The notes: generated from the letters alone by a model not told the origin. DNA of 64,000 nucleotides from Marasmius tenuissimus (GCA_029532415.1 JAQOTA010000050.1:2046001-2110000), one strand, 5' to 3'. Counted from the stretch's first letter, positions 23,409 to 35,479 are shown. Made by a program: numbers and translations.

Positions 23409-23639
23409 CCGGTCGTGGAACTGCTGAATCCACTTCGACCGTGGCACGCTCTATTGGTGGATCCAGACAGATACCTCATTTCTGTACCCGGCTTTCGTGC
23501 GGTTGGCTTGGCGGTTATGTTCACCTCGAACAGCTTCAAACGGAAAACGTCAGAACATAAGCAACGGCAAAGTTGACCGGACAGACCTTCTCTTTGCGCT
23601 TGTCACTCACGTTCTTGAACAGTGTGCTATTTCCCACAA

Positions 23640-24290
23640 GCTAGACTCTACCGCCTCGTAATCGCATGATCTCGAATAGTCGCCTGTTGACGGATTGACC
23701 TCTCGAGGACAGGCTTTGTAGGCCATCTGTGAGTAAGCAGTTGACATTCAATCAGATGAGCCCACATCATCGCACCAGCTGCAGGCGGAAGATAACACAT
23801 TCTGTGGACCTCTGAGGGTCTGTGTTGGGTTCTGAGCAGTGGGAGTGTAAGTGAGGTCGTGATATATTGCTATCAGGATATAACTTGACGGGGGGAAGTT
23901 CTCCTTCCTTCACAAAACAAATGAAATGATTCTGGGAACCTTGAATGAGACCGTAACTCTAGAGCGGATAATCGGCCAACTTCTCGAAGCGTCAAAAGGT
24001 GAGGACGTACCTTCAGTTGCACGACGAGCGTGTCGAGCCTTGAGACCATCTTAGCGATCTGATTCGTGTTCCTCGCGGTCACTAGCTGGTCCCTCAGCCA
24101 TTCAATAGTCTGGTTCTCTATCCTTGAAGCCCTCTCGTTGTACGCGTTCTCGGCTACCACCCTGATTTGCGTACCCTCAACCGTGACAACCAACACATCT
24201 CATACCCCTCCTTGACCTCTTTCTCCATATCGATACCAACAACCTCGAGTCCGGCGCCTTTGTAAGCCCTGCAATAGCCGCCAACTCCGC
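23640..24290 (-). pseudogene. DYN1: Cytoplasmic dynein heavy chain N-terminal fragment, copy 1
   Basis: Dynein heavy chain is the motor subunit of cytoplasmic dynein; this is a piece of its N-terminal tail region. In order on the - strand: IEKEV-type motif (MEKEVKEGYE), then VEGTQIRVVAENAYNERASR, ENQTIEWLRDQLVTARNTNQ, LDTLVVQLK, a donor, then YGLIQG and a later PAAGAMMWAH. These follow known heavy chains (EGTE..., [26 protein letters not shown]..IWA). A shift between KEGYE and the next exon part, stop codons later on, and the lack of the motor domain show it is dead. It lies directly upstream of IMP3. Confidence 0.6.
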
Positions 24291-24299
24291 GTGCTACTT

Positions 24300-24560
24300 C
24301 CACCAATCATGAAGGGCCATGTTCGTTCTTGGAGATTGGCATGTGCCGGTTCAATGAGATGAACCGTTCTGCCTCCTCGTGCAACATCCACGAACCCTCT
24401 GGATCAAGTCTGCAGCAGGTACTGATGCAGCGGCTGGTAGCGATGGTGACGGTCAAGTTGGTACCGTCGTCTCCTTCGAGCTGGATCAACCGGAAAACGT
24501 GTGTTAGACAATAGAAGAACGGTCAGCGGCAGTTCAAAAACTTACTCAGTCTTCGAGATA
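24300..24560 (-). pseudogene. Relic linked to the dynein fragment and family F5
   Basis: The frame 24489-24307 (LEGDDGTNLTVTIATSR, then DPEGSWMLHEEAERF) aligns in part with 28.95-28.99 kb (SSWMLHERVETF), which lies upstream of dynein copy 2. It probably belongs to the same duplicated segment. The reading frame that is biologically right is uncertain. Confidence 0.3.
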
Positions 24561-24564
24561 TTCC

Positions 24565-26230
24565 TGAAATCATAGAACTGAGAAATAGGACTGATGAGCT
24601 ACCATCAGTGATAGTAAACGTGGTGCTTGGAGGGGATGAATGCGTTCTGTTGGCCTGGTGTCGCGTCCTTCGATGGCTGGAGTTTTTGTTTGATAGTCGA
24701 CGAGAAAAAGAACCGTGCAATTTTGCGGCTGTAACATTTCTTTCCCATTGGTTGATTAGTGGCATTGTAATCGGGGTCGAGTCCTTTCTGCGAGTTAGGC
24801 GGTTGAAAAGCAGTGTAGAGGGGCATGAAGTTTTTCTGCTCGCGACTCGGATGTCTGATGATGCTGGGCGTGTCCGAATTTCCTGAACCTAGTCAACTTC
24901 CAACAATACACCTGGCTCTCATTCGTGGATCTATTCTCTTAGCCCTTTTCCTGGTCTCAAGCTACCACAGTAACTATACTCAGTAGGATAGAGACTGATG
25001 CGAAGTATAACGTACCTCGACGAGAATCCCAGAAATCCAGTCCAACCACCTGGGTGTATACAACATCGGCATCTTCTGGGGTAAGTTTGGCCTAAACTGG
25101 GCGAAAATTGAAGAGGGAGATATTTTAACGAATATGGAGTGATTTAGAGAGAAGTGGGACAATTGTGCGCGTTTCGAGTACGGGACCTTGAGTGGACATG
25201 GAAGAGCGGCAGAATTGGACCACCCATCGGAGACGAGTGGCCGGACCGGTGTACCTGATCACCTTGTTCCACAACCTCCATCATCCATGTCCTCTCGCTG
25301 CCCTCTCTCTTCACCGCTCGATTTGGAATGGGTTCTTCTACTGGCAGCTTCAAGACTTGGCAATGTTCGAACACTATCCCTCAGAGACTTTGACCACCAC
25401 CTTCGACTCTTATACAATCGCACCGCCTGCTTCGGATTCCGGAATAGCCAGCCACCTCTGACTCGCCGATCGAGGGTCTTCAGCGTTCTTCAAGGATACC
25501 GAGCCGTCAAACCCTCCTCGTCATATGTAAAAACAAGCGTTGGAAGGCCTTGAATTGTCACCAGACAGCAGGTAGCACAACAGCACGGTATTTATCAAGC
25601 TTGAGCCTGACGTTGAGGGCGCTATAGACAACATCGTGCGGGCGGTTAGCAAGGTTCAAGCCTGGAAGTCTGGCGCATTCCTTGAAATCCAACTACCATC
25701 GTGCTTCCACCCAATTTCCACCGGGCTCTCGCTCACACTCACGCGTTGTGTCCAACCGTCTATGGTCACTATCGAATCATATTCAACGTTCCGGAAGACA
25801 ATGAAATTTCGTGGATTTATCAAGACTTGAAAGTAAGGCTGTCCTCGTTTTAGTTAGGATTCGACTCGGAACGATGGGGGCGGGGGGAGCTGGCGCTACG
25901 GCAAGAAGAGCGATCTTGGTATAAGAATGAGCTCTCTTCCTGAGAGTAGAGATTTTGATTTTAGTGGGACTCCATGGAAGGCCTGTCATCTTCCCCCTCT
26001 CAACCAATCTCCGCTCTCAGAACCACAACTCATGATGGCTTTGGATACGCGAAGTAAACAGTGGTTAGGGCTCGAATTCCGGTGCTAGAGTCGATGGATA
26101 CCACTTTGTGCGTTCCAAAGCTTCCTGGTTCCTGGTTTTCGCTGACAGAATATCTAGAGTATATAACAACTGTGCGGAAAGGTTGGGTTGAACTCAAGTT
26201 GACTGTCACCACAATCATACCATAGTCCTC
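24565..26230 (-). pseudogene. F2 family 5' part, broken copy
   Basis: From about 26220 (VVTVNLSSTQPFRT) to 25.0 kb the - strand follows F2 copy 1: VLKLPVEEPIPNRAVKREGS at 25.37-25.30 kb matches NSRLTIEEPILNRAVKR, then VYTQVVGLDFW near 25.05 kb. A TGA interrupts the frame just before GIVFEHCQ. At 24.55-24.68 kb the sequence passes into DNA that matches F5 at 36.9-37.0 kb, so F2, F5 and dynein fragments are joined here. Confidence 0.4.
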
Positions 26231-26429
26231 GCGATGATGCGATTATACATCAGCCCCGTGGTGAACAATCTATCGGTTTTTGTCTACCGGCACCGTCTTT
26301 CGTCTTACCCCAAACTCTCCTTTGAATCGTACGCCCGCCTATGTCATGCGGCCACCACCGAACTCAGTGTGGAGATCACGACCCGCATTGTTTCAAGCCA
26401 TACTCGACTTTCTCCCGCCCTACCTAACA

Positions 26430-26600
26430 ACTCATCCAATCCCATTGATCTAGTTTTACTACCCAGGCCCAGCAATTCCAACGACACACGCAATCAGTAT
26501 CGTTCTGATTTTATTACCATATCCCAAATAGCTTCGTCTACTCGTTTTCAGGGCTACAGCTGTTCAACTCGTCTCGTAGTTCGTGCGTTGAGCTGATGGT
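26430..26600 (+). pseudogene. F1-like 3' remnant (exon-13-like start)
   Basis: The sequence CCAGGCCCAGCAATTCCAAC followed by about 130 bases is homologous to 9471-9600 and 39030-39160, the start of the divergent F1-like terminal exon. The frame is closed by several stops. It lies directly beyond an F2 5' end, the same order as at 9.2-9.85 kb. Confidence 0.35.
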
Positions 26601-26972
26601 GCTCATCAAGCTACTTGATCTTCCATCCGTTCGACTCCATCGGGCAGTTGCAAAATTTCCAGTTCATGAGTGTACTGTATGCTTCACTCGATCTGGCACA
26701 TCGACTGCGGAAAGACATCTTTCGAGTACACATTGATTTCGCTCGGACCAGAGAACTCGAGGCCGCAAGTAACTCAAGTATGAGTGACAAACGGATTGGT
26801 GGAGCGGAAATCGGAGGCTCCAAGCAAAGCTCAACAGAATCTAGCGAGGTGTTTGGACGACCCAAGACAGGTGGGTATCGCTTGCCCTTCTTTAGGGCTC
26901 CATAGGATACTACGAAGCCGGCGCATGATGCATGCCTGTGATGGTGTAGTGCTCGTGGGAGATACGGAGGGG

Positions 26973-27068
26973 ATATGCCCTCGTGCAGGACATGGGGCGG
27001 CTGCGAGAAGTTCACTTGAGGTGGACTGTGTTTGACATCCCCCATCGTTGCCTACCTTCTCTCACTGT
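26973..27068 (+). promoter_or_regulatory. Orphan F1 promoter segment
   Basis: It matches the promoter-proximal segment of the F1 genes (closest to gene B): ATATGCCCTCGTGCAGG, the AGTTCACTTGAGG region, then ACTGTGTTTGACATCC and a CT-rich run. No F1 first exon follows; 27.07-27.4 kb has no F1 homology. It marks a deleted seventh gene or a mis-joined end. Confidence 0.5.
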
Positions 27069-27429
27069 TTTTTCTCTCTCTCGTACCCTGTACCTTCCCG
27101 TTCCCTCCCTTTGCGTGTTAGGGCGTACGGGTAGGTTCTCTATGTTGCAAACTCGACATACCGCCGACCAACACTTCCCTCTTGCCGCTCAGCCCCTCTC
27201 CGACCCTTGTGGTTCGTTTGACTCACATCGAAGAAGGTCAATTGAAGGTGTTTCATTTCTCGCTTGGGTTTTTGAAGATCCCGTTATGATATATAGAGCG
27301 GGCATCCATGGACAGCTCGAGAGCCTATATCAGCTACAGCTTGAAGCAAACTAAAATCCAGCAAAAGTGATACATGCTATATGTATGTCCAGAGCTCGGA
27401 GTCCGATAAGTCCTATAGCAAGCAGATCA

Positions 27430-27925
27430 TGACGCCGCGACAGTTCGTTCCACTTCCACCTCCGAAAACTTTGTCCGTGCTACGTTCAGCTTGATCTCAG
27501 TGAGATGACCCCCATTCGACGGAAGTCTCCCCGACACATATACCGAGTTCGCCACCAAACAGGGCAGACAGAGTCAACGAGTACCGTTACACTCGCTCCC
27601 TGCAAAAGACTAATCTGCCTCGAGAAACCTCGACGTGGAGACGTTTGAGACACGCCTGCCATTCCGTGCATGGATTCTTGGCAAAATTTTGGTAAGCGCC
27701 GACGATGTAAACCGAGGAGTGTTGGGATTCGACGGGTCGTAGGATGAGTTCATGTAACGAAAGATTGATATCCTTGACCGAGAAAACGGAGTATGGAGGG
27801 GGAGTCCAGGCGATGTGAGGGTAGTCTGCGATAATCTGGTTGTCTTCAGTCGGGGCAAGAATAGAATGAAAGGACGTAATGCTACGTGATGAACAGTGGC
27901 GATTCGTATGTACCACTTGAGCATG
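27430..27925 (-). pseudogene. F2 family 3' part, broken copy
   Basis: On the - strand ALRPFILFLPRLKTTRL at 27.87 kb aligns with ATGTTGCGTCCTTTCATTCT at 7.48 kb of F2 copy 1. The region 27.55-27.43 kb aligns with 7.19-7.07 kb (a Cys/Leu-rich stretch, then SHLIEITVNAS in copy 1). The final exon with GLLNAYENG is absent. Confidence 0.4.
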
Positions 27926-28099
27926 CTATACAGGCAGATTCCAAGAACATAGCTTGGTTCTGGATCCAGATTTCGTGCACGATTGGCTTGATAGTCATGT
28001 CCACGTTAGAACCTAGACATACAGAAAGTTGGCCGGACAGACCTTCTCCTTTTGCCGTTTGGCCTATCTTTGCTTGTTGGCAACTCCTTCCCTCCTCTA

Positions 28100-28800
28100 A
28101 CAACGCAATGATTCTGCAAGCTGAGATCCGCCTCGTTTCAGACGCATGATCCTGAGAAGCCAGGCTTTGTAGATTATCTGCGAGTCGTATATCTCGTTGA
28201 AGGTACCACTTTCGGATTGAAGTTGTTGACCTTCAGTGTAGAGTTCCCAGCCATTGCCAAGAACGCTCCATATAGGTGAGCAGTTGACGTACGAAATGGC
28301 GAGCCAAGCTTAATGTGCCAGCTGTAGGCGGCAGATAGAGTATTTCGTGGGCCTCTGAGGATCTACATTGCGCTTGAACTGCAAGAGTGTGAGCGAGGTC
28401 ATGGCAAGTTGCTACTGGGACATACCTACTAAGCCTTGTCGTGACAATGCTCCATGTCCAACTTCCTTCACAGAGTCGATGAGGCAATTCTGAAACTCTT
28501 GAATGGGACCATAGCTCTAGAACGGATAATCAGCCAACGTCTCGAAGCCTTAAAAGGTAAAAACATACCTTCAGTCGCTCCAAGAGCGCGTTGAGCTTCA
28601 AGAACATCCTGACGATCTCATTCACGTTGCTCGCGGTCACTAGCCGGTCCCTCAGCCATACAACAGTCTGGTTTTTGTTGTACGCGTCCTCGACTGCCAC
28701 CCGGATTTCTGTACCCTCGACCATAAGGTCCAACACATCTCATACGCCTCCTTGACTTCTTTCTCTATATCTCTACCAACATCCTCAAGTCCGACACCAT
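28100..28800 (-). pseudogene. DYN1: Cytoplasmic dynein heavy chain N-terminal fragment, copy 2
   Basis: Same region as copy 1 but extending further: DVGRDIEKEVKEAYE, then VEGTEIRVAVEDAYNKN, WLRDRLVTASNVNEIVRM, LNALLERLK, donor, YGPIQEFQNCLIDSVKE, acceptor, FKRNVDPQRP, then LPPTAGTLSLARHFVRQLL, YMERS, LYTEGQQLQSES and AWLLRIMRLK. This tracks the heavy chain order (EYQTQL..., LPPVSG, RQL..YMKRVEDVLG, EGQKL, AW). The same shift after KEAYE as in copy 1 breaks the frame, so the two were copied from an already damaged source. Confidence 0.6.
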
Positions 28801-28949
28801 CCAGCCCCTGTATAGGCCCTGCCATGACCGCCAGCTGCGCGTGCTATTTTCAACAGTCACGAAGGCACCATGTCCGTTGTTGGAGGTTGGCCTGTGATGA
28901 TTTGGGTCTTTACTTCGGTGGGGATAAACCGTTCTGAACGTTTCGACCC

Positions 28950-29340
28950 TCTCGTGCAACATCCACGAACTCTTTTGATCAAGTCGGCCAAGTCCGAAGG
29001 TATACAACAGTAGGTTTCCTACGGGATATAGGGTGACGGGTATGGACGTCTAGCGAAGAACTGAGAACATAAAAAGTCAGAAAGTCGAAGAAACAGACCG
29101 ACCTTCCCCTTCATCGTTGCTTTTAATTCTCTTTACAACATCTCACATTGCTTCCTTCTGCAGCGAGACACATCGCCCAATCCTCGAGACCGCGATCAAT
29201 GATTGTTTCTTCAAATGGGATTCCGGGTTTGACCATTTGTGAATTGGAGTACTCCATAGGACGGCGATGAACAGAGACGAGAACGTAGTAGATCATGAGA
29301 TAGAGAGAATGGATGCCGAAGTCCACGAGCCAATAGATTC
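28950..29340 (-). repeat. Segment duplicated at 48.8-49.2 kb
   Basis: Nearly the same DNA occurs at 48.83-49.21 kb. The - strand reads VKPGIPFEETIIDRGLEDWA, CLAAEGSNVRCCKE, then a spliced continuation with PSDLADLIK. It lies upstream of the dynein fragment here, but next to F5 in the other copy. It may be more dynein-tail sequence or the start of F5; I cannot decide. The rest of 29.34-29.52 kb shows nothing. Confidence 0.35.
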
Positions 29341-29524
29341 AATGTTGACCACTATCTCAGTGCAAGTGTTGGGTGAAGAGAATCGAGGCATGCACTGATT
29401 CTGAATTGTAAGAAACGCAGGTAGCGAGTGCCTAGTTAGCTTTCAGCCTCATACCAAGACCATTTTCAAAGGTTTTCAGAGCCTTGAACGTTGAACAATT
29501 GAACGACGAACAAACATAGTAAAG

Positions 29525-30995
29525 CTTCATGTTGGTGGGTATGGTTCAAGTGCGAGCTGCCGGCTTAGCGCCCGTAGTCGACTCTGACCAGAACCCACCA
29601 CGATCGACGACCCATCTTCATTTCATGCCTTCTGTAACCCACACGAACATGCGACAATTGCTCTGGAATATCAAGACTCGGCTAGCATCGTGATTTGGCA
29701 GCCAAAGAGCTCACGGAGGTTACTCGTGAACCTTCTGGCCAGCAAGAACAGAAATAACCGTCAATAAACCTCACGCGAGCTGCTATTTTGAAAAGAGATA
29801 TCGGTCCTCAGGTGCGTATTATGCTTTGCTGTGTGCTTGAGGCTCTGGCTGACCAGTTTGAAGCTTAATTAGTGACCTCCATACGGAATCGCTTACACGT
29901 CGGTCCTCGCCCGCGACCAGAACACAGACACGCCGAACGGAAACTTCGACATTTCGCCAGGCAGAGCAAAGATCAGGATGCCCGACACGAGCAGAGACAA
30001 TCGCCGCTGGAGAATCCGGTGCTACCCACGAAATACCCAGAGATTTTGTCTCTGCTACATGGGGCCCCAGTAATCCGTATATCTGTCCGTTCCTGGGGTC
30101 CAGAGCTATCCGAATCGAGCTGATGGCATCAAAACAACACACACTCCTCCCATTCCATCGAATCCCCGGCCATTGGCCATCCCGACGAGTCCATTTCAGA
30201 CCCTCGAATCGAGCTCGATACCTGGCGCCTTCGAGATAGATCTTCCGAGGTTTTGTTGGTTTTGCTCGCAGCTAAACAAATAGAGATGGGAGCCACAGTG
30301 GCAGAGGAGCGGGGTGTGACAGGAGGGAGAGGGGCAAGCGGAACTGTTCAAAGACGAAAGATGGGTGGATATTTTCCTCATGTCGTGGTTCATCTCTTGA
30401 CTGGCCTTGCACTGCATAGGTCCAACCGTCCCCCAAGGTCGTGACTGCCCGGATTGTACCCTGGTTCTCACACGCAGAGTCTATTCTCTGGACAGCACGC
30501 TCGGGTATATTTTCCTTATCTATCCTCTTGTTTTGTTTCGTCCGTAACGACAACATGCTGTTGCGTTCATCAAGTTGCAAAATTACTATTCTGATTCTCC
30601 TCTCGATGTCTGCCACCAGTATGAGTCCGAGCCCGGGACTACGAGCCAGTTCTGGACAGCACCCATGGTCGTAATTACGGGTGTATCCCGATGCGTCCTT
30701 TTCTGTCTCTCAATCAAAACTCGATCCGGCCCATCAAATCTTACAATTCGCGCTGAGAACGCTCGTAGGCGAGAGGCTGATAGTAGCGCTCGTATTCGCG
30801 TGATCTACTACCCGGTGGAGGACCAAGGGCTACAGATTGAAGCTGGGGCTTGAGCTTGAGAGTCCAGTAAGGCTATTCGAACTTCGACGAAGGAAGGTGA
30901 GCATGGGTATCCGAGGCACACGGGACCACCAATGCTGTAGGCAAAGCATGGTCATCGCCGTGATGGTGTAGCGCTTTTGGGAGATGTGGGGACGA
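29525..30995. repeat. R1 upstream block, copy 3 (precedes gene C)
   Basis: Strong match to 1620-3100 throughout. The small + strand ORF has a 9-base in-frame deletion and then a 1-base deletion that breaks it. The - strand frame 30142-29819 (LDPRNGQIYGLLGP, AETKSLGISWVAPDSP) is open only in this copy. Confidence 0.6.
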
Positions 30996-31115
30996 TATTC
31001 CCTCGTGCAGGTCATAAGACGGCTGTGAGGTTTTCACTTAAGATGGGCTGTGTTTGACGTCCTCCATCGTGCCTTTCTCCCCCTTCCCATTTCTTCTCTG
31101 TTTTGAGGCCAAGAC
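30996..31115 (+). promoter_or_regulatory. Promoter-proximal segment of gene C
   Basis: Same layout as before gene A, with TTTTCACTTAAGATGGGCTG, TTTGACGTCCTCCATCG and a CT-rich run ending at GGCCAAGAC before the ATG at 31116. Confidence 0.55.
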
Positions 31116-34100
31116 ATGTCTGCTATCCTGGCCAATGCTCACAACACCACGATAGGGAACAACGCCAACTTCCTGACCGCGGCTAGAGATGTGGTTACGC
31201 ATCATTACCATAACCCGGAGAGAGATCTGATGACTGTGGTAAGCGTCGGTTTGCGTGCTTGTCAGTCGTAGTCCTTGACCTTGACCACAGAACGGAAGGA
31301 CGGTTAGAAGGGTAATCGACGGGGATATCATCTATCAACGCCTGCTCTCGTCCGAGGTCCTACCTATCGACATGAAACAGGAGGGGGCGTCAACTTCAAC
31401 AGAGTCGCAGGTATTCAGAATCAAGAAAACGGTACAAACAGCCAAAATAGTCGGACGCCGGGAAAGGTTTACCACTATCACCCTTGAGTTGATTGATAAG
31501 AAGGATCGAGACATTTTTGTAAAGGTGAGGATTAGTAGCAAGATACAGCAAAATGATCTGACAATCAGCTTTAGCTTGTGAAGAAAGTTCTCGAAGCAGC
31601 GATGTGCCGGCGGTAAGTCAGCGAGTCAGTGATCTGTCGGTCTATAGAATGGGATATTGCAGGTCGGCGCTGCTCACTCAACTCTTTGCGGTGGCCGAGT
31701 CAGATGCGCTAACAATGATAGTTCATGATGGTAGGTTCTTCATTGTGGTTTTATGTAGCGGGCACTGAAAGATAGTAGAACTGGCGAATGGAAACGAACT
31801 CGCTGGTCGGTATTATTGGCAGAAGAACTTGATTGTATTTTACTACCTTTTTTATACACAAGTATGTTCAGTCCTCAAGATTCGTGTCTCGACTGAGGAG
31901 TACTCTCTAGGTGGTTGCAATGGAATCCTTGCGGGACGACGAGACTATTACATTTCCAGTGAGCTAGCTATTTTTGGCATCTACTAGCTAATAACAACAA
32001 ACAGGTCGCCAACCGTTGGAAGGGTTGGTCATTCAATGCCAAGTCTTTGACGTGGATTTACGACCCCGCTTCTGTCCTCCTCAATCCACCAAGCGAAGAA
32101 GACCTCGAACCCTTCCCCGAACCACTACTTCCACTTCGCCAAGAAACTCCTCCGCGACTCGACACCGCCGAAATCGTCGCTTGGGTCGAGAAGGACTTTG
32201 GCGATGTTTTGCATCTGGTAGCGTCATTCAATCAAAGGTGGTTTCGTCTGTCAGATTTCACCCTTCATGGCCTTCTCACTTTCGGGTCCATCGTCAACTG
32301 GAACCGTGGAATTGTCGCCCACTTTCCTTCCTTCCCTTCCCCCGAGTGGACTTGCAAGAGCTTCAATCCCGACGTCAAAGCGAGTTTTTCAAGATCAGGT
32401 ATGTCCACCATTCAATCCTGTCGTCTATTTTCTGACTCGTTTAGTCCCATGGCGAGTCGATCTCGCATTTTGCAAGACCGGCGATGTTCTTCAAGTCACC
32501 CTCGAGTTTGGTTTGCGCATTCCAAAGAACGACTGCGATCGACTCCGTTGTGCTTATCTCTGCCAATCCCTCGACTTTTCGGACAACTCTAATGATGTGA
32601 CATTCCTCGGTAAGTGTCCCTTCACATACTCCTGCTCTTCCCCGTCTGATGCATCCTTCCCCTCAGCTTATATCGACGAAATTGGATTCTGGCTCAAAGG
32701 CACCTTCCTCAATGACCCCACAAGCCTTCCCATGCCAACATACCTCTTCTTCCTGCCTCTACCGACCAAGTCCATCAACACCACGCACTGCGTTCGCTAT
32801 CCATTCCCGAAAAACATATTCTACTGGTCTCACGACCCACAGGGAAGGACTGCCATTGCCGAGGAGGACTGGGAAGCATTTGGAATCCCCGAATTGAGCG
32901 TACAGGAATGGGTTGGTTCATGCTGGTATGAGCACGATCATGAATTTGTCCGAGAGTATCTTTACTCGGGGGGTTATGAGCTGGATGGGAAACAGTACGC
33001 TCGGGACCATGGGTACCCCGAGTTGATACATGGTGCGTAGCATCTTCCTTAGATCAATACCACACTGACACTTTTCTCCTCAGCCAATCCTCACGATACC
33101 GTTGGGCTGGAAGAGCCCATAACCTCCCCCTCACAACTCACATTCCCTTCAGCCTCTTCACTTGACTTCTTGCACCTGATTGCCTCATTTGGTGGGAGGT
33201 TGGAGGGCAGCTTGTCAAAATTCGCTTTATACGGCGTCCTGACATTCGGGGCGGTCGTTGACTACCACAACCACAAAACCCTTGCTTACCTCCCTTCCAG
33301 CCCCCGCCCCGAATGGTTTTGTGAAAGCATCAACCCCGACGTCAAAGCAACTTGCTCCATCTCGGGTATGTTCGTTCAATACTCATCAACTCCGTCTCCC
33401 CTTCTGACTATCAATAGTCCCTTGGCGAGTCGATCTCACGCACCGCAAAGCTGGCGATGTGCAAGTGGCCCTCGAGTTCGGCTTGTGCATTCCAGGGACG
33501 GTCCGCAATCAGTTTAGAGCAGCCTACCTTCGCCAGTTCACTCCATTCCTTGACATCTCCAACGATGCAAGCCATGTCGGTATGTGTCCTTCGACAATCT
33601 CCTACCTCCCTCTTCTGACCATTCCACCCATTCAGTCTATATTGACCAGGTCGGGTTCCGTCTCGTAGGCACCTTTCTCGAGGAGCCGGCAGAACGTGCC
33701 CCACCAGCATATCTATTCGTTCCGCCTTTTTGTACAAAACTCATCAACAATTGGCACTGTGTTCTATTTCCTCACAGTGTATTCTATTGGTCTCACGACC
33801 CGCAGGGAAGAGATGCCATACCCGAAGAGGATTGGAGGAAGTTTGGAATCCCTGAATTGATAGTGGAGGAGTGGATTGGTTCCAACTGGCAAGAGGAAGA
33901 CTACGCGGCTGTCCGGGAGCATCTTCTGTCGAGAGTCTACAATCTGGACGGGTGGGAGCACGCGCAAGGACACCCCGAGTTGACAGCAGGTGAGTAGTTT
34001 TGGCTTTCCTCGAAGTGGAGACCGTACCGACATCTTTCCTTTAGGTGATCCTCACGATGTCGAGGACCTGGAGTATTCGGGCTCGGAGCTTAGTCGTCCT

Positions 34101-34388
34101 TCTTCACCTTCCCGTTCACAACTCACATCCCCGTCGAGCTCGTTGATAGTGGAGGAGCCTACGGAGTCACAGTGCAATCTGGAACGTGAAGATGCTCCGG
34201 CGTTACCGAAGGAAGGGGAAGGTACCGCGAATCACTGGGCTAAACGTGGTTTTTTGAACAAGTGGTGTATGTATATTCTCCATTTCCACATACATATCGA
34301 GTCTGATGCCTCGTTTTCAGATAACTCGATTGTAGAGACTGTAACCCAACTTCCAAGCGGCTTGGACTATTCAGTAGTCATGTCCTAG
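31116..34388 (+). CDS. F1 gene C: pseudokinase-like protein with duplicated YWSHDPQG domain
   Basis: 868 codons, exons 31116-31238, 31291-31524, 31575-31612, 31663-31730, 31779-31861, 31911-31958, 32005-32398, 32445-32609, 32667-33032, 33084-33365, 33418-33579, 33636-33989, 34045-34266, 34321-34388. The frame is intact. Exon 5 carries one extra Tyr codon (GRYYWQKN). Exon 12 is two codons shorter than in A (WEHAQGHPEL for WEYA.EHGYPEL). The tail differs from the others (VTQLPSGLDYSVVMS). Both domain copies keep FYWSHDPQGR. Exons 11-12 are close to those of E, and intron 13 to that of F. Intron 9 uses a GTGCGT donor, also seen in E and F. Function unknown. Confidence 0.82.
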
Positions 34389-35170
34389 TTGAATTTGAGC
34401 CGTCTTGACCTTCAATGTCATTTATTTTCGCCAGATACACTGCTCAAAAAATAGCATGACCTTCTGTCCAAATCCCTCTGGCCTCCTCGTTGAGTGTCAC
34501 TCAGGCTGGCCTAAACTTGAACGTTCCGGCGCCCGAAGCTCGAAATTCACTGCCGTCACGTCGACGGGGGAAGGGTTGGCTATCTCGGTGTCCGACGTTC
34601 AGTGGTGAATTCTCATAGATTCCGACTCAACACACGACCAAACGAAAACTCCTTGACCCGCTGACCTGGTGCGGTTCATTTTTGATTCGTCGTGACTCGC
34701 GCCGTGTAATGAGATGCCTTTGGCTCAAACTTTACATGTCACCAAACGACACTGCGCAAGACGCGTCGTACTACCACCATTGATATTGAGGCTAGGGCAA
34801 CGTTTATCCGCCACCCCGACTCTCTGGGAAAAGATTCCCAGGTCAAACAACGACTGGCGCCTCTTGCCGTCTGGTGGTGTATTGCCGCTCATTGCCATTC
34901 TCATAGGTAGTCCTGCTGCTCTGATACATTATCTGAAATTGAAGGCTTGATAGAAAAGAAGCAAGAAGCAAGAAGCAAGAAGCAAGAAGCAAGAAGCAAC
35001 GTGATAATCGACGACACAAACACTGACTTTTGCATCTTGGATGTATCTACTATCGAATTTCAACCAAGATGAATGAGACACGAGAGGGTATCCAGGCGTT
35101 CTGGACAGTGAGGGTAATTCGTGATTTTCTGGTCCCTTTGGTTGAGGGCGAGGATAGAGCGAACGGAGGC
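34389..35170. other. 3' flank of gene C and F2-like scraps
   Basis: The F1 3' flank with CGCCAGATACACTGCTC is followed by DNA related to the F2 3' side (compare 46.1-46.9 kb), with no open frame. The repeat (GAAGCAA)n lies inside it. Confidence 0.3.
34958..34999. repeat. Heptamer microsatellite (GAAGCAA)x6
   Basis: Six perfect head-to-tail copies of GAAGCAA. It is the only clean short tandem repeat noticed in the window and sits in a non-coding spacer. Confidence 0.9.
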
Positions 35171-35174
35171 GGTG

Positions 35175-35238
35175 TCACTACAACGGGTACTGTTCACCTG
35201 GTGGCTCAAGCGGACGCCTTTCCATAGTTGCATACTAG
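35175..35238 (+). pseudogene. F1 exon-14 remnant
   Basis: The bases coding VAQADAF then a stop, followed by CATACTAGCTTGGATG, match 46.86-46.92 kb, where the frame still reads LVAQADALDYSIVAC and stop. That is the end of F1 (VTQADTLEYSVVAC). Here about 8 bases are lost. No other F1 exons are near. Confidence 0.45.
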
Positions 35239-35479
35239 CTTGGATGTTGTACTCAAAACAGCCGTTCCCTACTGTCTGATCAGTATTTGCTCAGGTAGAT
35301 TGTAAAAGAAAATCATCATCACGGCCATGACCACCATCGAAATCACACACCTTGTCGCAGAAAATGTCCTTCACGACAAGCCTCCGTCAGTAAGCACATT
35401 CCTAGAGTCCAGACAACGACGACAGCAACCTAAACACAATTGAACGTATAAAAAACGATACATACTTCGCCGAGCTGCG

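Noticed and set aside
25188..25553. 121-codon + strand ORF
   Set aside because: It is antisense to the F2 5' exons, which align across copies on the minus strand.
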